64,000 nucleotides of DNA from Lentzea atacamensis (GCF_003269295.1 NZ_QLTT01000010.1:280076-344075), one strand, 5' to 3'. Numbered from the stretch's first letter, positions 8,889-17,870 are shown. Numbers and translations are program-made. The notes: generated by a model not told the origin, from the sequence alone.

Positions 8889-9239
8889 GTGGCGACGCAG
8901 GCGAGGATCGGCCAGGCCGTGCTCGGAGTCCTCATGGTCGGCTGCGCGCTGACCGGGCTGTTCCCCAGACCCGTGCCGCTGCTCTTCGCCATCGCCGCGG
9001 TCGGCACGGCCAACGCGGCGTTCCCGTTGATGCGCACGTTCGGCTCGGCGTTGCTGGGTGGCGTGGCGGCGTCGTCGATCGCGCTGTCGTCGGTCCCGTT
9101 CGTCACCTGCTCCTCGGCACGCTTCACCGATGTGTTCACCTGCACGGGTGACGCTCCGACGTGGCACATGACCGGGACCGTGCTGGTGGCAGGCCTTGCC
9201 GGGGCCAGTTTGGTGCTCGCCCGGATCACAGATCAATGA
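8889..9239 (+). CDS. Four-helix membrane protein, unknown function
   Basis: This 116-residue protein has four predicted membrane segments (about residues 8-25, 29-46, 51-70 and 94-112). The loop between helices three and four carries two cysteines, Cys74 and Cys85, which could form a disulfide if the loop is outside. The GTG start is favoured by a -10-like TAGGGT six bases upstream. I do not recognise the family. It is divergent from the DM13 protein and may share its envelope setting. Confidence 0.6.
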   Translation: MATQARIGQAVLGVLMVGCALTGLFPRPVPLLFAIAAVGTANAAFPLMRTFGSALLGGVAASSIALSSVPFVTCSSARFTDVFTCTGDAPTWHMTGTVLVAGLAGASLVLARITDQ

Positions 9240-9376
9240 CGGCGATCACTCAACCGGGGGCGTCAAGGAGCCGATAAGGCAAGCAGGTGAGCGTTCTCCT
9301 GCGACCGGCCCAACCGGTAATCTGCCGAGGAGCGTGATCGCCTGACTTCCAACCGTGAGCATTGAGGAGGACCGCT

Positions 9377-9766
9377 GTGCGCGCACTGTGGGCCGCAGGT
9401 GGCTCCGCCGTGCTCGGGTCCGCGTTGCTCGGGGTGCTGGTGGGAATGGCGCTCCACGGCGTTGCCGACGACGATCCGCTGAGCAGGACACCCTCGTCCA
9501 CGTGGGTCAAGTCCACGGCGAGCACATCGTCGAGCACACCGGAGAGCTCCACTCCCGAGAGCAGCGCACCGCCGAGTTCCAGCAGTTCGGCACCGAGCAC
9601 GCACCAGACGCCGAAGAAGACCACGACCCCGCCGCCGGCCGCGACCAACCCGGAGCCGCCGCCACCGCCCGCGGCGGTCACCACGACGACGACGCCGTCG
9701 TCCGGATGGCCGTGCAGCCCCCTCAACCCGCTGCCGCCGCCCACCTGCAAGAACCTCAGCAACTGA
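9377..9766 (+). CDS. Secreted or anchored Ser/Thr/Pro-rich protein
   Basis: The start GTG at 9377 is set by a GAGGAGG site six bases upstream. The 129-residue product has an N-terminal hydrophobic segment (about residues 6-28) that can act as a signal anchor, then a low-complexity tract of Ser, Thr, Pro and Glu (about residues 40-115), and a short tail with two cysteines (WPCSPLNPLPPPTCKN). Such tracts are common in cell-wall-spanning or glycosylated actinobacterial proteins. No enzyme domain is present and I assign no function. A terminator hairpin follows the stop at once. Confidence 0.6.
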   Translation: MRALWAAGGSAVLGSALLGVLVGMALHGVADDDPLSRTPSSTWVKSTASTSSSTPESSTPESSAPPSSSSSAPSTHQTPKKTTTPPPAATNPEPPPPPAAVTTTTTPSSGWPCSPLNPLPPPTCKNLSN

Positions 9767-9768
9767 AA

Positions 9769-9796
9769 AGGGTCCGCCAGCGCACCGGCGGACCCT
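9769..9796. terminator. Bidirectional terminator between convergent genes
   Basis: AGGGTCCGCC (9769-9778) pairs perfectly with GGCGGACCCT (9787-9796) across an eight-base loop. It lies between the stop of the Ser/Thr/Pro-rich gene and the stop of the LacI gene and can serve both. Confidence 0.75.
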
Positions 9797-9810
9797 CTGC
9801 ACAGCGTTGG

Positions 9811-10836
9811 TCAGGCCGACTCGCGGCGCACCAGAACCGTCGGCAGCATCTGCTTCTTCGTCTTCACGGTCTCGTCGCGCAGCAGCTTCATCAGGTGCTC
9901 GACCATGTGCTTGACCTGCTCGTCCGAGTCCTGCCGCACCGACGTCAGCGGCGGCGACGTGTGCTCGGCGATCGTCGCGTGGTCGTCGAAGCCGACCACC
10001 GCGACGTCCTCCGGCACGCGCTTGCCCGCCTCCTGCAACGTTTCCAGCGCGCCGGCCGCCATCAGGTCGGACGCCACGAACACGGCGTCCAGCGAAGGCA
10101 CCTTCGCGAGCAGCGCGGCCATCGCCTTGCGACCGCCCTCGCGCGTGAAGCCACCGTCCTCGGTGACCTTCGCGGCGCCCTTGTCGTCCAGGCCGAGCGC
10201 GGACTTGAAGCCGTTCAGGCGGTCGATCGCGGACAGCTCGTCCGCGGGACCCGCCACGTGCACGATCTTCTTGCGGCCGAGCGACTTGAGGTGCTCGGTG
10301 GCGAGCACTGCGCCACCCTCGTTGTCGTTGTCAACCAGGTGCATGCCGCGCAACGAGCCCCACGGCTTTCCGGCGTAGACGACCGGCAGCGGCAGCTTCT
10401 TCACGATCGACACGAGCTCGTCGTTGCGGTGCGGCGCGAACACCAGGGCGCCGTCGACGTGGCCGCCCGCGAGGAAGCGGTGTGCGCGGGCCTGGTCGTC
10501 CGGCGAGTGCACCAGCATCAGGACCATCTGCACGTCGACGTCCGCCAGCGCACGCGCGCCCGCACGGATCAGCCGGGCGAAGTGCGGGTCGTCGAAGATC
10601 TTGGGCTCCGGCTCGGAGAACACCACGGCGACCGCACCGGTGCGACGTGTCACCAACGCACGAGCGGCGCGGTTCGGCTGGTAGCCCAGGGCCAGCACGG
10701 CGGCGTTGACCGCCTCCAGCGCCTCGGGGCTGACCCGCGGCGACGCGTTCAGCACTCGTGACGCCGTGGCGCGGGAGACCCCGGCCCTCGCGGCCACGTC
10801 CTCCAACGTCGGACGCGCGTGGATGGACACGAGCAC
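9811..10836 (-). CDS. LacI-family transcriptional regulator
   Basis: This 341-residue repressor has an N-terminal LacI helix-turn-helix (TLEDVAARAGVSRATASRVL) and a periplasmic-binding-protein-like effector domain (about residues 60-340). Three in-frame GTG codons lie at 10842, 10839 and 10836; the GAGGAG ribosome site at 10842-10847 leaves a five-base spacing only for the last, so I start there. The beta-glucoside operon 3 kb away carries a perfect LacI-type palindrome on its promoter, making this protein the obvious candidate repressor, though the two are not adjacent. The effector would be a beta-glucoside or cellobiose-like sugar by that reasoning. Confidence 0.85.
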   Translation of the reverse strand: MLVSIHARPTLEDVAARAGVSRATASRVLNASPRVSPEALEAVNAAVLALGYQPNRAARALVTRRTGAVAVVFSEPEPKIFDDPHFARLIRAGARALADVDVQMVLMLVHSPDDQARAHRFLAGGHVDGALVFAPHRNDELVSIVKKLPLPVVYAGKPWGSLRGMHLVDNDNEGGAVLATEHLKSLGRKKIVHVAGPADELSAIDRLNGFKSALGLDDKGAAKVTEDGGFTREGGRKAMAALLAKVPSLDAVFVASDLMAAGALETLQEAGKRVPEDVAVVGFDDHATIAEHTSPPLTSVRQDSDEQVKHMVEHLMKLLRDETVKTKKQMLPTVLVRRESA

Positions 10837-10914
10837 CACCACTCCTCGATGAAAACCTTTGAGTCGCCGGTCAGCTTAGCTGGAAGCGATCTCCGAGGAG
10901 GGTTTCCGCGCTGT

Positions 10915-11937
10915 TCATCGTGTTTTTTCAGCCACAAGGTCCGTGATTGGGGTCGAAAGTGCACGGCCGCGCGGCGCCATCGACACCCGCAGGAGCCCGT
11001 CCTCCCGGCGTGTCGTGGTGTCCAGACCAGCTCGTTCGGCGGTCCTCACCAGCGAGTTCTCCGACGGCAGGCACCACGCGACGAGCTCGCGGAAGCCCGC
11101 GGCACGGGCGTCCTCCGCGAGTGCGCCGAGCAGCGCAGTGCCCACTCCCCTGCGCTGCCACGCGTCCTCGACGAGCAACGACACCTCGGCGGACGTCGGC
11201 TCGCCGGTGTGCAGGAGCTGCCCGAGCGCCACCACCTGGTCCGCGCACTGCGCGAGGATCGTGGTGCCACGCGGCGGGTTCAGCAGCCGGTGCAGCCATC
11301 GGCGCGGCACCGTGCGCATGCCGGAGTGGTAGCGGTTGAACAAGGTCTTCATCGAGCAACGGGTGTGCAGCCCCGCGACGGCGTCTTCGTCCTCGTTGGT
11401 TCCAGGCCGCAGAACCAGTGCCACGCCGTCATCGCTGAGCACTCCTCGCATCGCGGGTGCCGGTGCGTCGAGCAGGTCCAGCAGGGCCTGGCCGCGGGCG
11501 AGCTCGACCTGGGTGAAGCCGGCCCAGCCGCGCCGCGCCGCCAGCTCACCGAGCTGGACCTGGCCGTCCGCGGCCACGCCGTGCGTCACCGCGTCGGCCG
11601 ACAGCACCTGGCGGAGGGCCTCGGCGACGCGGGACGGGTTGGAAAGCGCCATCCTGGCCGCACGCAGCACGGCCGTCGGCTCGTCCACGAGATCCCGAAC
11701 GTCGGCGCGGGTGATGCCCGCGCACTTGCCGCCTTCCGAGCGGACGGCCTCGATGAGATCGGCGGGCAGCACGCCGGGAGCGGCCCGCACCACGATCTCG
11801 TCGAGCACACCGCCGGGCACGGGGATCACCTGCAACGCGAGGACGTTGCAGTCGGCCGCGGCCAGCCGGACTGTGACGCGCGCCAGCGCGCCGGGACTGT
11901 CGCTGAGTTCGATGCGCATGCGCCAGGTCGTGGTCAT
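10915..11937 (-). CDS. ACT-GNAT protein acetyltransferase (amino-acid-regulated type)
   Basis: The 340-residue product joins an N-terminal ACT domain (about residues 5-75, RIELSDSPGALARVTV) to a C-terminal GNAT domain with the acetyl-CoA motif DAWQRRGVGTALLGAL. This architecture is known from actinobacterial protein-lysine acetyltransferases in which free amino acids bind the ACT domain and change activity, with acetyl-CoA synthetase as a typical substrate. The ATG at 11937 has a GGAGG only one base away, too close, so a start at the next ATG six codons in is possible. A start at 12159 would run through the divergent promoter region and is unlikely. It is divergent from the secreted phytase-like gene. 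Confidence 0.8.
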   Translation of the reverse strand: MTTTWRMRIELSDSPGALARVTVRLAAADCNVLALQVIPVPGGVLDEIVVRAAPGVLPADLIEAVRSEGGKCAGITRADVRDLVDEPTAVLRAARMALSNPSRVAEALRQVLSADAVTHGVAADGQVQLGELAARRGWAGFTQVELARGQALLDLLDAPAPAMRGVLSDDGVALVLRPGTNEDEDAVAGLHTRCSMKTLFNRYHSGMRTVPRRWLHRLLNPPRGTTILAQCADQVVALGQLLHTGEPTSAEVSLLVEDAWQRRGVGTALLGALAEDARAAGFRELVAWCLPSENSLVRTAERAGLDTTTRREDGLLRVSMAPRGRALSTPITDLVAEKTR

Positions 11938-12037
11938 GCCTCCAGAATTCCCCCGAGCTGTTGCCTCGATGCGAACGACGGGTAAACCGCTCCGGATCAC
12001 ATCACCGGAAGAGGGGTGAGGGTCAACTGTGACGACA

Positions 12038-12043
12038 TAGGGT
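12038..12043 (+). promoter_or_regulatory. -10 box for leaderless phytase-like gene
   Basis: TAGGGT ends six bases before the ATG at 12050 and there is no ribosome site, which suggests a leaderless transcript. Confidence 0.4.
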
Positions 12044-12049
12044 GCCGCC

Positions 12050-13249
12050 ATGAGGAGAACTCTGGCCGCAGGCCTCACCCTGCTCACCGTCACCGCGCTG
12101 GCCACGCCCACCACAGCCGCACCCGCTGCCGCGCCTCCCGGAGGCCCGAAGCAGGCCACGCTGACGAACTTCGCCTCACTCCCCGCCGAGACCTACCTGC
12201 CCGGCAGCGAGCCGAGCGGCGCCGCACTGGGGACGAGCCCGATCAACGGGATCACGCCGCCGTTCGCCGACCAGCCGATCCAGGGCTTCAGCGGCCTTGT
12301 CCGCAACAGCGACGGCACGTTCGACGCCATCTCCGACAACGGCTACGGCACGAAGGCCAACAGCGCGGACTTCCTGCTGCGCATCCACCGCATCGCACCG
12401 GACTTCGCGAAGAACACGGTCGACGTCCTCGGCGGCATCACGCTGACCGATCCCAACGGCCACATCCCGTTCCCCCTGACCAGGCCGGACCGGGTGATCA
12501 CCGGCGCGGACATCGACATCGAGTCGGTCACCCGCGGCGCCGACGGCACGTACTGGATGGGCGACGAGTTCGGCCCGTACCTGCTGCACTTCGACCGCGC
12601 CGGACGGCTGATGGCGCCGCCGGTGCCGCTGCCGGGTGTCCGTGCTCCCGAGAACCCCGCAGGCAACCCGAACATCGGTGGCAGCAAGGGTTTCGAGGGC
12701 ATCACGCTCTCGCCGGACGGCAAGACGATCAACGCGCTGCTGGAGGGCACGGTCGCCGGTGACACGCCGGGTACCTTGCGTCTCAACGAGTTCGACATCG
12801 CGAGCAACAGCTTCACCGGCACGACGTGGCACTACCAGCTGGAGAGCCCGAACTTCGCCATCGGTGACGCGATCGCCGTCGACCGGAACCGCCTGCTGAT
12901 CATCGAGCGGGACAGCGCACAGGGCGTCGACGCGATCGTCAAGCGCGTCTACCTCGCGGACAAGCGCGACAAGGACTCCGACGGCAAGCTCGACAAGACG
13001 ATGGTCGCCGACCTGCTGAACCTCGCGAACCCCAAGCACATCGGCGGGCACGCGGACCCGTTCAAGTTCCCGTTCGTCACGATCGAGGACGTCACGATCA
13101 TCGACGACCGCACGATCGCGGTGCTCAACGACAACAACTTCCCGTCGTCGTCGGGCCGCACGCCGGGCAAGCCGGACGACAACGAGTTCATCACCATCCG
13201 GCTCGCGGAGAACCTGCACGCCGACCCTCGGGTGCTGCGCCGCAGGTAG
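12050..13249 (+). CDS. Secreted esterase-like / phytase-like protein
   Basis: This 399-residue protein has a signal peptide (about residues 1-28, twin Arg then a hydrophobic core ending near TTAAPA) and one long domain of the 'esterase-like activity of phytase' family. Landmarks are GFSGLVRNSDGTFDAISDNGYG, DIDIESVTRGADGTYWMGDE (where Asp/Glu residues would bind Ca or the active-site metal), GSKGFEGITLSPDGK and FVTIEDVTIIDD. The repeated acidic blades suggest a beta-propeller. The substrate is not known for most family members; phosphate-ester hydrolysis outside the cell is the usual guess. It has its own promoter and ends at a strong shared terminator. Confidence 0.8.
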   Translation: MRRTLAAGLTLLTVTALATPTTAAPAAAPPGGPKQATLTNFASLPAETYLPGSEPSGAALGTSPINGITPPFADQPIQGFSGLVRNSDGTFDAISDNGYGTKANSADFLLRIHRIAPDFAKNTVDVLGGITLTDPNGHIPFPLTRPDRVITGADIDIESVTRGADGTYWMGDEFGPYLLHFDRAGRLMAPPVPLPGVRAPENPAGNPNIGGSKGFEGITLSPDGKTINALLEGTVAGDTPGTLRLNEFDIASNSFTGTTWHYQLESPNFAIGDAIAVDRNRLLIIERDSAQGVDAIVKRVYLADKRDKDSDGKLDKTMVADLLNLANPKHIGGHADPFKFPFVTIEDVTIIDDRTIAVLNDNNFPSSSGRTPGKPDDNEFITIRLAENLHADPRVLRRR

Positions 13250-13258
13250 AACGAGAGA

Positions 13259-13301
13259 GCGCTCTCACCTGCGGCACAGAGGTGTCCGCAGGTGAGAGCG
13301 C
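13259..13301. terminator. 16-bp hairpin between convergent genes
   Basis: Arms 13259-13274 and 13286-13301 pair perfectly across an 11-base loop. The hairpin lies between the stop of the phytase-like gene and the stop of the GH1 gene. Its left flank contains the 12-bp palindrome GAGAGCGCTCTC (13255-13266), the same core as the operator of the sugar operon. Confidence 0.75.
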
Positions 13302-13320
13302 CAGACCCCCTCGGTCCGGC

Positions 13321-14742
13321 CTAGATGGTGTAACCGTGCGCGGGAAGCCCGTTCTGCCCGATGATCCGGGACAGCGTGGCCGCGCTTTCCTTCACCGTGC
13401 GCTGCTGCGTTTCGAAGTCGACGTGCACGATCCCGAACCGCTGCGAGTACCCGGCCGCCCACTCGAAGTTGTCGAGCAGCGACCACGCGAGGTAGCCGCG
13501 GACGTCGGCGCCTTCCGAGATCGCCCGGTGCACCGCGCGCACGTGGTCCACCAGGTACTTCGTCCGCTCGACGTCGGCCACGCGGCCCATCGGGTCGACG
13601 ACGTCGGGGAACGCTGACCCGTTCTCCGTGACCACCAGCGGCACTCCGCCGGCGTCACGGGACAGCCGCACCAGCAGCTCGGTGAACGCGTCGGCGTTCT
13701 GCTCCCACCCGAACCCGGTCAGCTCACCCCGCGGAGGCTGGATGGATGCGCCGCGCAGGCCCGCGTGCGGCCCGGCCGGCACGAAGTCCGGGTCGGCCGG
13801 CGCGACGCGCGTCGGGCTGTAGTAGTTCACGCCGATCCAGTCGATCGGGGTCGCGATGGTCTCCATGTCGCCGTCGCGCACCACGTTCGTCCAGTCGCCC
13901 AGCCACGACGTGTCCTGCAGGACGTCGAGCGGGTAGCCGCGGCCGCAGATCGGGTCGAGCAGGATGCGGTTCTGCAACCCGTCGACCTTGCGCACGGCAT
14001 CCTGGGAAGCGGCTGAGTCGTCCTCACCCCAGACGGTGCTGAAGTTCAGCACGATCGACAGCCGGTGCGACTCGGGTGCCTGCGCCCGCAACGCCTGCGT
14101 GGCGAGGCCGTGGGCCAGCAGCAGGTGGTGCGCCGCTTCCAGGGACGCCACCGCGTCGGTGACGCCCGGCGCGTGGATTCCGTTGCCGTAGCCCAGGAAC
14201 GCCGACACCCACGGCTCGTTCAGCGTCGTCCAGGCCTGCACCCGGTCACCGAGCCGGTCGTGCACGATGGCGGCGTAGTCGGCGAAGCGGTAGGCGGTGT
14301 CCCGGTTGCGCCAGCCGCCGAAGTCCTCCAGGACCTGCGGCAGGTCCCAGTGGTACAGCGTCACCAGCGGCTGGATGTCCTTCTCCAGCAACGAGTCCAC
14401 GAGGCGGTCGTAGAACGCGAGGCCCCGCTCCTCCACCGCACCGCTGCCGGTGGGCTGGATTCTTGGCCACGCGACGGAGAACCGGTACGCGGCGAGGCCA
14501 AGTGAGGACATCAGGTCCACATCGGACTTGTACCGGTTGTAGTGGTCGCAGGCCGGGTCACCCGTGTCGCCGGCCAGCACCTTGCCGGGCGTCGCCGCGA
14601 ACGTGTCCCAGATCGAGGCACCGCGACCGTCCACTGTGGTCGAGCCCTCGATCTGGAACGCCGCGGTTGCCGCTCCCCACAGGAAGTCCGGTGGGAAGGT
14701 CAGCACCTCCTGCCCGACCTCGACCTCCGAGTCGGTCGTCAT
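13321..14742 (-). CDS. Family 1 beta-glucosidase
   Basis: This 473-residue glycoside hydrolase of family 1 releases terminal beta-linked glucose (or galactose) from oligosaccharides. The acid/base is Glu176 in TLNEPW and the nucleophile is Glu373 in VVTENGS; the DFLWGAATAAFQIEG start of the barrel and the WSLLDNFEWAAGYSQRFG end are both intact. There is no signal peptide, so it acts in the cytoplasm on sugars brought in by the three transporter genes just upstream. Its ATG lies four bases after the permease stop. The operon setting suggests cellobiose or another beta-glucoside as substrate. Confidence 0.93.
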   Translation of the reverse strand: MTTDSEVEVGQEVLTFPPDFLWGAATAAFQIEGSTTVDGRGASIWDTFAATPGKVLAGDTGDPACDHYNRYKSDVDLMSSLGLAAYRFSVAWPRIQPTGSGAVEERGLAFYDRLVDSLLEKDIQPLVTLYHWDLPQVLEDFGGWRNRDTAYRFADYAAIVHDRLGDRVQAWTTLNEPWVSAFLGYGNGIHAPGVTDAVASLEAAHHLLLAHGLATQALRAQAPESHRLSIVLNFSTVWGEDDSAASQDAVRKVDGLQNRILLDPICGRGYPLDVLQDTSWLGDWTNVVRDGDMETIATPIDWIGVNYYSPTRVAPADPDFVPAGPHAGLRGASIQPPRGELTGFGWEQNADAFTELLVRLSRDAGGVPLVVTENGSAFPDVVDPMGRVADVERTKYLVDHVRAVHRAISEGADVRGYLAWSLLDNFEWAAGYSQRFGIVHVDFETQQRTVKESAATLSRIIGQNGLPAHGYTI

Positions 14743-14746
14743 TCAC

Positions 14747-15571
14747 TCATCCCTTCACCGCGCCCTGCATGATGCCGCCGACGATCTGGCGCGACAGCAG
14801 GACGAAGATCGCGATCACCGGCAGCACCGCGAGCGAGGCACCGGCGAGCATCAACGAGTAGTCGGTGTAGTAACCGCTGGCCAATGTGGACAGCGCCACC
14901 TGCACCGTCGGGCTGTCGTTGGGATCCAGCACGATCAACGGCCAGAAGAAGTCGTTCCAGGCCGTCATGAACGTGAACATGCCGAGCACCGCCGCCTGTG
15001 GCCGCACCGCGGGGAAGCCGACGTGCCAGAACGTCCGCAGCACCGAACAGCCGTCCATGCGCGCCGCCTCGATCAGCTCGAACGGCACGGTCTCCTCGCA
15101 CGCCTGGCGCATCCAGAAGACGGCGAACGACCCGATCAGCGCCGGCACGATCACCGCCTGCAGCGTGCCGTACCAGTCGAGGTCGGACATCAGCATGTAC
15201 AGCGGGATCACGCCGAGCTGCGTCGGCACCATGGCGGTGCCGAGCACCACGAGGAACAGCGTGTCGCGTCCCTTGAACCGCAGCCGCGCGAACGCGAACC
15301 CGGCGAGCGTGCCCAGCACGACGTTCGAGATCGCGACGGTCGCCGCCACGACGAACGAGTTCTGCATGGCGAGCCAGAAGTCGACGGTGTCGAAGACCCG
15401 CGTGATGTTCTCGACCAGGTTGCCGCCGGGGACCAGCGGCGGCATCTTCTCGCCGAGGACCGAGTTGTCCTTCGACGCCACGATGAACGAGTAGTACAGC
15501 GGGAACACCGAGGCCGCCAGCACGGCGACCAGGAACCCGTAGAGCAGAGGGCCTGCCTTCGCGTTCTTCAT
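14747..15571 (-). CDS. Carbohydrate ABC transporter permease (MalG type)
   Basis: This 274-residue integral membrane protein has six predicted helices and the EAA loop (EAARMDGCSVLRTFWHVGFP) that docks the ATPase. The ATG at 15571 follows an AGGGG ribosome site by about six bases and lies two bases after the upstream permease stop. It forms the second half of the channel with the preceding gene. No ATPase gene is found in the operon, so a shared ATPase such as MsiK probably energises it. Confidence 0.9.
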   Translation of the reverse strand: MKNAKAGPLLYGFLVAVLAASVFPLYYSFIVASKDNSVLGEKMPPLVPGGNLVENITRVFDTVDFWLAMQNSFVVAATVAISNVVLGTLAGFAFARLRFKGRDTLFLVVLGTAMVPTQLGVIPLYMLMSDLDWYGTLQAVIVPALIGSFAVFWMRQACEETVPFELIEAARMDGCSVLRTFWHVGFPAVRPQAAVLGMFTFMTAWNDFFWPLIVLDPNDSPTVQVALSTLASGYYTDYSLMLAGASLAVLPVIAIFVLLSRQIVGGIMQGAVKG

Positions 15572-15573
15572 GA

Positions 15574-16551
15574 TCACCCCTTGCCCGCGATGCGCCGCGT
15601 CAGCGAGAAGTTGACGATCGCGACCAGCACGACGACCAGGAACAGCATCCACGCGACGGTGGCCGCGTAACCCGCGTCGAACAGCCGGAAACCCTTCTCG
15701 TACATGTAGAGCACCAGCGTCTGGAACTGCCGGTCGGACCCGCCGGTGGAGTTGTTGGCGGCGAAACCGGGGTCGAACAGCGCGGGCTCGGCGAACAGCT
15801 GCAGGCCACCGATCGTCGACGTCACCACGGTGAAGAGGATCGTCGGCCGGATCGACGGCACGGTGATCGACCAGAACATCCGCCAGCGCGACGCACCGTC
15901 CAAAGTGGCCGACTCGTACATGTCCTTCGGCACCGACTGCATCGCCGCCAAGTACAGCAGCGCGTTGTAGCCGGTCCAGCGCCACATGACCATCGTGGAC
16001 ACCGCGAGGTGCGACGCCCAGGTCTCCGCGCGCCAGTCGACCGGGTCGATGCCGACGAGGCCGAGCAGGAAGTTCACGATGCCGAAGTCACGGCCGAAGA
16101 ACTGCGCGAACACCAGCGCCACCGCGGCGACCGAGATGACGTTGGGCAGCAGCACACCCGCGCGCCAGAACGCCCGCCCCCGCAACCCCCGGTCGAGCAG
16201 CGCGGCCAGGCCGAGCGCGGCCAGCAGCTGCGGCACCGTCGACAGGACGAACAGGCTGATCGTGTTGAACAGCGCGTTCCAGAAGTTGGCGTCGGCGAAC
16301 AGCCGGACGTAGTTGTCGACACCGACGAACCCCTGGTTGCCGTCGATCAGCTGCCAGTCGTGCAGCGACACCCACGCCGTGTACACCAGCGGGTAGAGCC
16401 CGAAGATCGCGAACACCACGAAGAACGGCGCGACGATCAGGTACGGCGTGTACTTCGCGTCCCAGTGGTTCAGCCGGAAGCGCTTCGATCGGCCAGAAGA
16501 AGGAACCGAGGCGGCCGGGGCCACCTCGGTCTCCGTGCGGACAGCCGTCAC
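15574..16551 (-). CDS. Carbohydrate ABC transporter permease (MalF type)
   Basis: This 325-residue permease has a Lys/Arg-rich cytoplasmic head, then six membrane helices (first one about residues 39-60, YLIVAPFFVVFAIFGLYPLV) and the conserved ATPase-contact loop (ESATLDGASRWRMFWSITVP). The GTG start at 16551 overlaps the stop of the binding-protein gene as GTGA, so the two are translationally coupled. It pairs with the next permease to form the channel. Confidence 0.9.
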   Translation of the reverse strand: MTAVRTETEVAPAASVPSSGRSKRFRLNHWDAKYTPYLIVAPFFVVFAIFGLYPLVYTAWVSLHDWQLIDGNQGFVGVDNYVRLFADANFWNALFNTISLFVLSTVPQLLAALGLAALLDRGLRGRAFWRAGVLLPNVISVAAVALVFAQFFGRDFGIVNFLLGLVGIDPVDWRAETWASHLAVSTMVMWRWTGYNALLYLAAMQSVPKDMYESATLDGASRWRMFWSITVPSIRPTILFTVVTSTIGGLQLFAEPALFDPGFAANNSTGGSDRQFQTLVLYMYEKGFRLFDAGYAATVAWMLFLVVVLVAIVNFSLTRRIAGKG

Positions 16552-17810
16552 TTGGCGGCGTCCTGCGCTTCCTTCAACGCCTGCGCCCACGCCTCGGCGG
16601 CAGACTGCTTGCCCTGCTCGACGCGGGTGAGCGCCGTGCCGAACACCGGTCCGACCTTCGAGTCCTTGGTGCCGCGGTAGGTCGGCTTCAGCGACTCGGC
16701 GGAGGTCGCGAAGATCTGTCCCACCGGCGCCTTGTTGAAGTACTCGTTGACGGTCGCCTGCACCTCGGCGTCCTGGTAGACCTTCGGCTGGCTCGGCAGG
16801 TTGCCGGTCTCCTTGAAGATCCGCTTCTGCTGCTCGGGCGCCGTCAGCCACTTGGCCAGCTCGTAGGCCTCCTTGGGGTGCTTGCTCTGCTTGGGAATCG
16901 CGAGGAACGAGCCACCCCAGTTGCCGCCACCGCCGGGCGCCGTCGTCACGTCCCACTTCCCGGCCGCCGCGTCACCGGCACCGGCCTTGATCAGCGCGAG
17001 CGCCCAGGCCGGGCACGTCGTGGTGGCGAACGACCCCTGCTTCAGCGCGACGTTCCACTCCTGGCTGAACGGCTCGAGCGCGCCGGTCTGGCCCTTGGTG
17101 CCGAGCGCCGCCGCCGTGTCGAACGCCGTCTTGACCTTGTCGTTCTTCTCCGCGATGTACGAGTCGTCCTTCGCGAAGTAGCCCTCCTCGGTCTGGTCGA
17201 GGATCGCCTTGTAGACGTTGCGGCCGGTGTCGACGAACTTCACGTTCGGCGTCCTCGCCGTGAACTGGTCGGCGACCTTCGCGTAGTCGGCCCACGACGG
17301 CCAGAGCTTCGCGACCTCCTTGCGGTCCGTCGGCAGCCCGGCCGCCTCGAACAGGTCGCGCCGGTAGCAGAGCCCGAGGCTGCCCATGTCCGTGCCCAGC
17401 CCGAGCACGAACTCGCCGCCGTCCGCGGTGCCCTGGTTCCACTTCCAGCCGGCCCACTGGTCCTTGAGGTCCTTCGCCCCGTACTCGGCGAGGTTCACGA
17501 ACTTGTCCTTGGAAGCCCGGAACTGGCTCACCACGCCCTCTTCGAGAGCGACGATGTCCGCCGCACCACGCCCACCCGCGAGCTGGGTCGCGAGCTGCGT
17601 GTTGTGCTGCTCCATCTTGACCTTGCGTTGCTCGATCTTGATGTTCGGGTGCGAGGCCATGTACTCCTCGATGAGCTTGTCGTACCCGAAGTCGGAGAAC
17701 AGGCCCAGCGACAGCTCGACCTTGCCGTCAGCCCCGGAACTCCCGCCGCACCCCGCGGCCAGAACCATCACGAGGGTCGCAGCGACGCTGCCGACCAGAC
17801 TTCTGCTCAT
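16548..17810 (-). CDS. Sugar ABC transporter substrate-binding lipoprotein
   Basis: This 420-residue extracellular solute-binding protein of family 1 captures the sugar and hands it to the permeases. The signal peptide ends in the lipobox VLAAGC with the lipidated Cys21. The body has the expected two-lobe pattern, with a Trp-rich ligand region (WAGWKWNQG) and GGGGNWGGSFLAIPKQSKHP near residue 310. A ribosome site AGGAGG lies four to five bases before the ATG. It is first in a four-gene operon under a promoter carrying a perfect LacI-type operator. Confidence 0.92.
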   Translation of the reverse strand: MSRSLVGSVAATLVMVLAAGCGGSSGADGKVELSLGLFSDFGYDKLIEEYMASHPNIKIEQRKVKMEQHNTQLATQLAGGRGAADIVALEEGVVSQFRASKDKFVNLAEYGAKDLKDQWAGWKWNQGTADGGEFVLGLGTDMGSLGLCYRRDLFEAAGLPTDRKEVAKLWPSWADYAKVADQFTARTPNVKFVDTGRNVYKAILDQTEEGYFAKDDSYIAEKNDKVKTAFDTAAALGTKGQTGALEPFSQEWNVALKQGSFATTTCPAWALALIKAGAGDAAAGKWDVTTAPGGGGNWGGSFLAIPKQSKHPKEAYELAKWLTAPEQQKRIFKETGNLPSQPKVYQDAEVQATVNEYFNKAPVGQIFATSAESLKPTYRGTKDSKVGPVFGTALTRVEQGKQSAAEAWAQALKEAQDAAK

Positions 17811-17852
17811 CCGTCCTCCTCGACGGGCGGCGCCATGGGCGCTGCTGACAGT

Positions 17853-17870
17853 TGTGAGAGCGCTCTCACA
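17853..17870. promoter_or_regulatory. LacI-family operator, perfect 18-bp palindrome
   Basis: TGTGAGAGCGCTCTCACA is fully palindromic and has the CG-centred core of LacI-family sites (compare the CebR-type TGGGAGCGCTCCCA). It lies 43 bases before the binding-protein start and overlaps the likely -10 region, so a repressor bound here would block the operon. Confidence 0.8.
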
